A stretch of 38,065 bases of DNA, from positions 1 through 38,065 of the forward strand of contig JAOARQ010000039.1 in the NCBI GenBank assembly GCA_025210455.1, written 5' to 3'. This stretch comes from Pelagimonas sp. Lineage in GTDB: Bacteria; Pseudomonadota; Alphaproteobacteria; Rhodobacterales; Rhodobacteraceae. The translations under genes and the position numbers were made by a program. The notes beneath the pieces were generated by a model that searched no databases, had not been told where the DNA came from, and saw only the letters and a list, made by a program, of their open reading frames with translations. Numbering within the stretch: position 1 is the first letter of the stretch; each line of letters opens with the position of its first letter. This document shows, in pieces, positions 33,726-38,065 of this stretch.

Positions 33726-33854
33726 CGCAAATTCCCTTATCAATTTGTAAAGCCCTTAGTCCGACACTGGCTGTGATGCAAGACGACCCAGCGTAACGCT
33801 TGATCGGATCGGCAGGGGCGCGTCAGGATAAAGGCATAAACGGGAGGATCAAAA

Positions 33855-34241
33855 ATGATGAAACACGTGATGGCGCTGGCCACTGGGCTGATCCTGAGCG
33901 CGGGGCTGGCGGCAGCGGATCCGGTGCTGGGCACATGGAAAACGCAGGTGGATGCGGGCAACTATGCCCATGTCAAAATGAGCACCTGCGGCAGCAAGAT
34001 CTGCGGTGTGATTGCCAGGGCGTTTGATTCCAGCGGCCCGATCAAGACCGATACCATCGGCAAAAAGCTGGTCTGGGATATGGTCGCCAAGGGCGGCGGA
34101 TCTTACAAGGGTGGCAAGATCTGGCAGCCCTCGACGGATAAGGTCTATAAGTCGAAAATGTCTTTGAAGGGCAATACCTTGAAGGTGTCAGGCTGCGTCG
34201 GGCCGATCTGCAAAAAGCAGACCTGGACCCGCGTCAAGTAA
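33855..34241 (+). CDS. DUF2147 family secreted protein
   Basis: This 128-residue protein has a signal peptide of about 20 residues (MMKHVMALATGLILSAGLAA) and a small beta-rich mature part. GTWKT near its beginning and the CGSKICGVI cysteine pair, plus the closing GCVGPICKKQTW, are marks of DUF2147. It is expected in the periplasm with one or two disulphides. The function of the family is unknown. A GGGAGG ribosome site supports the start. It stands on the opposite strand between hisA and hisH, an arrangement that breaks the his genes into separate units. Confidence 0.88.
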   Translation: MMKHVMALATGLILSAGLAAADPVLGTWKTQVDAGNYAHVKMSTCGSKICGVIARAFDSSGPIKTDTIGKKLVWDMVAKGGGSYKGGKIWQPSTDKVYKSKMSLKGNTLKVSGCVGPICKKQTWTRVK

Positions 34242-34247
34242 GGCGGA

Positions 34248-34883
34248 TCAGGGTTTCCACTGCAGGAAATTGCCGATCATCTTCAGGCCGATGCCTGCGC
34301 TTTTTTCCGGGTGGAACTGCAAACCAAGATAGTTGTCATGGCCAACGATGGCCGTGACATCCCCGGCGTAATCCACATGCGCCAGACGGTGGGCCGGATT
34401 GCTCATGCGCATCTGGTAGGAATGCACGAAATAGACGTGATCGCCTGATGACAGACCGTCAAGCACCGGGTGTGCCTGATCCAGAACCAGATCATTCCAG
34501 CCCATATGCGGTACTTTCAGCGCGGCATCTGCCGGGGTGATCTTTTCAACTTCGCCATCAACCCAGCCCAGCCCGTCTGTCGGGGTGTACTCATGCCCCT
34601 TGCGCGCCATCAGCTGCATGCCGACACAGATCCCAAGGAAAGGCCGGCCTTTCACGGTTACGGCTTCGACCATGGCGTCAAAGCAGCCGGAGGCGCGTAG
34701 CGCGGCGGCGCAGGCAGGAAAGGCGCCATCGCCGGGCAGGACAAGATGATCGGCGCGGGCGACCACATCGGGGTCATCGGTCACAACAACCTGCGTGCCC
34801 GTGGTTTCCCCGGCCATCTTCTGAAAGGCCTTTTCGGCCGAGTGCAAATTGCCGCTTTCGTAGTCAATGATCGCTGTCAGCAT
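34248..34883 (-). CDS. hisH: Imidazole glycerol phosphate synthase glutaminase subunit HisH
   Basis: This 211-residue class I glutamine amidotransferase has nucleophile C86 (in GICVGMQ) and the His-Glu pair in QFHPEKS. The PGDGAF oxyanion-strand region is also present. It frees ammonia from glutamine and channels it to HisF. It follows hisB by 66 bases on the same strand and is co-transcribed with it. Length is normal. Confidence 0.97.
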   Translation of the reverse strand: MLTAIIDYESGNLHSAEKAFQKMAGETTGTQVVVTDDPDVVARADHLVLPGDGAFPACAAALRASGCFDAMVEAVTVKGRPFLGICVGMQLMARKGHEYTPTDGLGWVDGEVEKITPADAALKVPHMGWNDLVLDQAHPVLDGLSSGDHVYFVHSYQMRMSNPAHRLAHVDYAGDVTAIVGHDNYLGLQFHPEKSAGIGLKMIGNFLQWKP

Positions 34884-34949
34884 GGGCCTGTCTTTATCTT
34901 GCCAAATAAACTCTGGGGGGCGAGAGGGAGTGGCGCCCCAGCACGGTTT

Positions 34950-35537
34950 TTACAAAGCGCCTTTGGTCGAGGGGATCGCATCCGCTTTGCGTGGTTCCTG
35001 TTCCAGCGCGTCGCGCAGGGCGCGGGCAACCGCCTTGAAGGCGGCTTCTGCGATGTGGTGGCTGTTGAACCCATGCAGCTGATCCACATGCAGGGTGATG
35101 CCGCCGTGGGTGCTGAGCGCCTGAAAGAATTCGCGCACCAGTTCGGTGTCAAAGCTGCCGATTTTCTGCGTGGGCAGATCGACATTCCAGATCAGGAAAG
35201 GGCGGCCGGACAGATCCAGTGCCGCGCGCACCTGCGCGTCATCCATCGGCAGATGGCACGAGCCGTAACGCACGATGCCGCGCTTGTCGCCCATGGCCTG
35301 TGTCAGGGCCTGACCCAGCGTGATGCCCACATCTTCGACGGTGTGGTGATCATCAATATGCAGATCACCCTTGGCGCGGATCTTCATGTCAATCAGCGCA
35401 TGGCGGGACAGCTGATCCAGCATATGGGCGAAAAAGCCCACGCCGGTCTGATTGTCATAGACCCCGGTGCCGTCCAGATTGATCTCGACGGTGATCTCGG
35501 TTTCTGCGGTTTTGCGGGTCAAAACGGCTTGACGCAT
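34950..35537 (-). CDS. hisB: Imidazoleglycerol-phosphate dehydratase
   Basis: This 195-residue monofunctional dehydratase has the two metal-binding HH motifs, DDHHTVED and NSHHIAEA, plus [13 protein letters not shown]. It makes imidazole-acetol phosphate using manganese. It has no HisB phosphatase domain, as usual in alphaproteobacteria. The start [10 protein letters not shown] has AGGAGAG just upstream. It begins the hisB-hisH operon and is divergent from the acetyltransferase gene. Confidence 0.96.
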   Translation of the reverse strand: MRQAVLTRKTAETEITVEINLDGTGVYDNQTGVGFFAHMLDQLSRHALIDMKIRAKGDLHIDDHHTVEDVGITLGQALTQAMGDKRGIVRYGSCHLPMDDAQVRAALDLSGRPFLIWNVDLPTQKIGSFDTELVREFFQALSTHGGITLHVDQLHGFNSHHIAEAAFKAVARALRDALEQEPRKADAIPSTKGAL

Positions 35538-35608
35538 CAGGCTCTCCTTGCACAGTTGCGGCCTTATAGGCCGGGCCAAGACCCGCGCGCAACATTGAAC
35601 GAGGTCGC

Positions 35609-36073
35609 ATGAACATTCGCAATGCACAGCTGGCAGATTATGATCCGCTGGGGCGGGTGATGTATGATGCGATCCATCAAGGGGTCAGCCCCTATACGCA
35701 GGCGCAGCGCCAGGCCTGGTTGCCAGAGGTGCCGCAGGGGCCCGGGTGGCAGGATAAACTGGCGCAGCAGGTTGTGATGCTGGCTGAAATGGGCGCAGAG
35801 CCGCAGGGCTTTATGACATTAAACGGGGCGGAAATTGATCTGGCGTTCATACGTGTGCAGGCGCGCGGGCAGGGGCTGTTTCGGGCGCTTTTTGCACCGC
35901 TTGAGGCCGAGGCCCGTGCGGCAGGGCACAAGGAATTGACCTGCTATGCCAGTCTGATGGCACAACCGGCGTTTCAGGCGCTGGGGTTTGAGATTGTGCA
36001 TCACGAAGAGGTGGCCCGCCACGGCCAAACCCTGTCACGTGCCTATATGACTAGGCCCCTTGGCGCCGGTTGA
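35609..36073 (+). CDS. GNAT-family N-acetyltransferase
   Basis: This 154-residue GNAT protein has the acetyl-CoA pyrophosphate loop [12 protein letters not shown] (motif A) and a C-terminal [20 protein letters not shown] (motif B region). It moves an acetyl group to an amine; the substrate is unknown. The start has GAGG five bases upstream. It is divergent from hisB, with about 70 bases between the two starts. Confidence 0.88.
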   Translation: MNIRNAQLADYDPLGRVMYDAIHQGVSPYTQAQRQAWLPEVPQGPGWQDKLAQQVVMLAEMGAEPQGFMTLNGAEIDLAFIRVQARGQGLFRALFAPLEAEARAAGHKELTCYASLMAQPAFQALGFEIVHHEEVARHGQTLSRAYMTRPLGAG

Positions 36074-36085
36074 GATCCGGCGTTT
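36064..36085 (+). terminator. Weak hairpin at the end of the acetyltransferase gene
   Basis: CGCCGG and CCGGCG pair around a 7-base loop that contains the stop codon, followed by TTT. It is short and could be a weak terminator. Confidence 0.35.
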
Positions 36086-36290
36086 GGTGCCCCTTGGGAA
36101 ACGCATTGTTTCGTTGAATTTCTTTACCCTATGGCAACTGCGCGCTAGGGTGTTGACATATTTTTGACTCAAATGCGCCTTGTTTGGGTCACGTTTTTCC
36201 TGGTGCAGGGTGGTCTGCGTTTTGTCCGGCCTGCATGTTCGCCCATGGCAAATCTGTGCCGTGGATCGCAGAGATTTAGGAGCAGTTGAT

Positions 36291-38065
36291 ATGCCCATTG
36301 CAAATGATGATTCCGGATTGGGATTTGCGACGTCTTTTTCGTCTTTGTTCACCACCGCCAATGTCCTGTTGAACGACACGGATCCTGAAGGGCAGGAGTT
36401 TGGTGTCTCATCTATTGATACGACCGCGACGCAGGGTCTGGTGACAAACAACAACAACGGCACCTTTACCTATGACCCCAATGGGGCCTTTGATTTTCTG
36501 CTGCCCGGGGAAACTGCGGCGGACAGCTTTGCCTATACGATCTTTGATTCTTTTGGAGATTCGGACACCGGGATTGTGACCATCACCGTGAACGGCCCGC
36601 CGACGGATGACACCTTTACGCCGCTGGATCCGGTGAATGACAGCGATGATCTGGCGATTGTCAGCAGTGTTCTGGGGGCGGACCCGGATATTTCGATTTC
36701 GAACCTTGTGATCAATGGCGGGCAGAGTGAACCAGGTGGTCTGGCGCTGTATGATGGCAGTATCGCGGAGCTTGGTATTGATAACGGGCTGTTCCTGTCG
36801 TCTGGGTCGTCGACCCCGGCGCTGGAAAACACTTCGGAAGATTTTACCGTGCAGATTGGCCGTGATGGCGATGCGGATCTGGATGCCGTGGCCTCTGCGG
36901 CCTTTAGCGGAGCCGGGGCAACCGAGGATGCCACCACCATCAGCTTTGATTTCACCGTTGCCGATGGGGTTGAGGGCATCCGATTTGATCTGCTGGTTGG
37001 CTCGGAAGAGTTCCCCGAGTTTTCGGATACCGCCTATGTGGATGTGGCTGGTGTGTTCCTGAACGGGCAGAATATCGCGTTGTTCAATGAGTCCCCCGAC
37101 CAGCCGCTAAGCGTGATCAGCGAAAATCTGGACATCGGCAATTTCCGCGACAATCAGTTTGGGATGCTTGATCTTGAGTTTGATGGCATCAGCGCGCCCT
37201 TGTCTATTCAGGGCGCGGTGCAGGATGGGGTGAATACGCTCAAGATCGCCATTGCCGATACCGGGGATCAAAACCTTGATTCCGGGTTGTTCATCGCCAA
37301 CCTGGAAACCACGGGGCAGGGCGGCAGCGGGCTGTTTGTGTCTCTGGATGGTGACGATCAGGACAATACGCTGGATGGCACCGAAAGTGACGAGCTGTTT
37401 GATGCCGGCGCGGGCAATGACAGCATCACCAATGGCGGCGGCGATGATGTGATCGACGCGGGTGAAGGCGATGACCAGATCACTTTGGATGCGCCTTGCG
37501 AAGGGTCAACCAATGTGGATGGCGGCGCAGGCATGGATACTGTTATCTATGGCGTCAATCTGGCGGATGCGCAGTTCACCCAGACCGGCGATGGCATGGC
37601 CACCGTGTGCAATGACACGCTGACCAATGTGGAAACCGTGGTCTTTGCCGATCAGACTGTCAGCCTTGTGCCGCAGCAGCAGAACCCGGCGGGGGAATTC
37701 GCCGTTTCGGGCGGCAGCATTGCCGAAGGGGATACGGGCACTTCGGTGCTGCCCTTTACCGTGACGCTGAGCGGTGCGGGCACCGGCGTGCGCACGGTGG
37801 ATTATGCGGTCAGCGCGGGCACGGCGACCGAGGGCGATGACTATACCGCTGCCAGCGGCACGCTGACCTTTGCCGAGGGAGAGACATCAATGGTGGTTGA
37901 GGTCGAGGTTCTGGGCGACACCGATGTTGAGCCGGATGAGACATTGACGCTGACCCTGTCCAATCCCGGTGGTGACGAAGAGGGTACGATCACCACAGCC
38001 AGCGCGACGGGCACCATCGAAAACGATGATGCGACACCGCCGCCGCCTCCTCCACCTCCTCCGCC
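36291..38065 (+). CDS. Large secreted multidomain RTX/Calx-beta protein, N-terminal part (runs off window)
   Basis: Open from the ATG at 36291 (AGGAGC eight bases upstream) to the window end, 591 codons, with no stop. Residues 1-105 are a bacterial cadherin/VCBS-like domain (VLLNDTDPEGQ, GTFTYDPNG). About 107-340 resembles the choice-of-anchor L type (GLFLSSGSS, DFTVADGVEGIRFDLLVGSEEFPEF). About 350-400 are RTX calcium repeats (GAGNDSITNGGGDDVIDAGEGDD). About 468-580 is a Calx-beta domain (SIAEGDTGTSVLPFTVTLSG, GTLTFAEGETS). A proline run follows at the edge. There is no Sec signal peptide, which fits type I secretion by a C-terminal signal outside the window. A calcium-dependent adhesin or surface protein is likely. 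Confidence 0.85.
   Translation, partial: MPIANDDSGLGFATSFSSLFTTANVLLNDTDPEGQEFGVSSIDTTATQGLVTNNNNGTFTYDPNGAFDFLLPGETAADSFAYTIFDSFGDSDTGIVTITVNGPPTDDTFTPLDPVNDSDDLAIVSSVLGADPDISISNLVINGGQSEPGGLALYDGSIAELGIDNGLFLSSGSSTPALENTSEDFTVQIGRDGDADLDAVASAAFSGAGATEDATTISFDFTVADGVEGIRFDLLVGSEEFPEFSDTAYVDVAGVFLNGQNIALFNESPDQPLSVISENLDIGNFRDNQFGMLDLEFDGISAPLSIQGAVQDGVNTLKIAIADTGDQNLDSGLFIANLETTGQGGSGLFVSLDGDDQDNTLDGTESDELFDAGAGNDSITNGGGDDVIDAGEGDDQITLDAPCEGSTNVDGGAGMDTVIYGVNLADAQFTQTGDGMATVCNDTLTNVETVVFADQTVSLVPQQQNPAGEFAVSGGSIAEGDTGTSVLPFTVTLSGAGTGVRTVDYAVSAGTATEGDDYTAASGTLTFAEGETSMVVEVEVLGDTDVEPDETLTLTLSNPGGDEEGTITTASATGTIENDDATPPPPPPPPP

Noticed and set aside
34913-34941. Hairpin between hisB and hisH as a terminator
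   Set aside because: The arms match imperfectly (CTGGGG with extra G) and no T run follows; hisH has no other visible promoter, so read-through is likely.
36153-36180. Sigma70-type promoter (TTGACA) before the RTX-type gene
   Set aside because: A good -35 is present at 36153-36158 but no convincing -10 lies at the right distance.

Overview
The window looks like a chromosomal segment of an alphaproteobacterium of the Rhodobacterales (Roseobacter group). The evidence is the high-GC coding style, the dense TRAP/BCCT transport and catabolic gene content, the scattered his genes (hisB-hisH, hisA, hisF-x-hisE), DUF2147 and Hint-domain proteins, an RTX-type surface protein, and a SelD fused to a flavin oxidoreductase. 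The assignment is inferred from gene content, not from a marker tree.

Layout. (1) 1-633: end of a histidine kinase and a stand-alone receiver protein. (2) 667-8682: a catabolic island built around a clear 3-hydroxyanthranilate 3,4-dioxygenase. It also has an aldehyde dehydrogenase, a LysR regulator, an aspartate-dehydrogenase-like enzyme, a DapA-superfamily lyase with an altered active site, and a complete TRAP transporter. The usual decarboxylase and deaminase of the 2-aminomuconate route are absent, so this may be an unrecognised variant pathway. A shared TATTCC-N6-TGATATC motif lies upstream of both arms. (3) 8772-15620: a probable L-carnitine (quaternary amine) oxidation cluster, with BCCT transporter, flavin/2Fe-2S reductase, LysR regulator, Rieske oxygenase with a bridging glutamate, and an aldehyde dehydrogenase translationally coupled to the oxygenase. 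A TGAGTTGA-type motif recurs in the promoters.

(4) 15621-22595: a decayed, lower-GC mosaic island next to tRNA-Phe. It holds two unknown genes, an IS3-family deletion derivative with both ends, a 5'-truncated MuF-type phage head/toxin gene with its putative immunity gene, an internal fragment of a superfamily 2 helicase, a 3'-truncated S8 peptidase, and its AAA ATPase partner with a changed Walker B motif. These pieces meet at abrupt junctions near 19200 and 20535.

(5) 22596-26021: tRNA-Phe, then the convergent selenium pair mnmH and selD, which together would make 2-selenouridine in tRNA. (6) 26082-29731: thrS, a class 3 lipase and a 3-methyladenine DNA glycosylase. (7) 29922-36073: histidine biosynthesis genes interleaved with a Hint-domain protein, a DUF2147 secreted protein, a small unknown gene and a GNAT acetyltransferase. 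(8) 36291-end: the first 591 codons of a large secreted multidomain protein (cadherin-like, choice-of-anchor-L-like, RTX, Calx-beta, poly-proline linker) that runs off the window.
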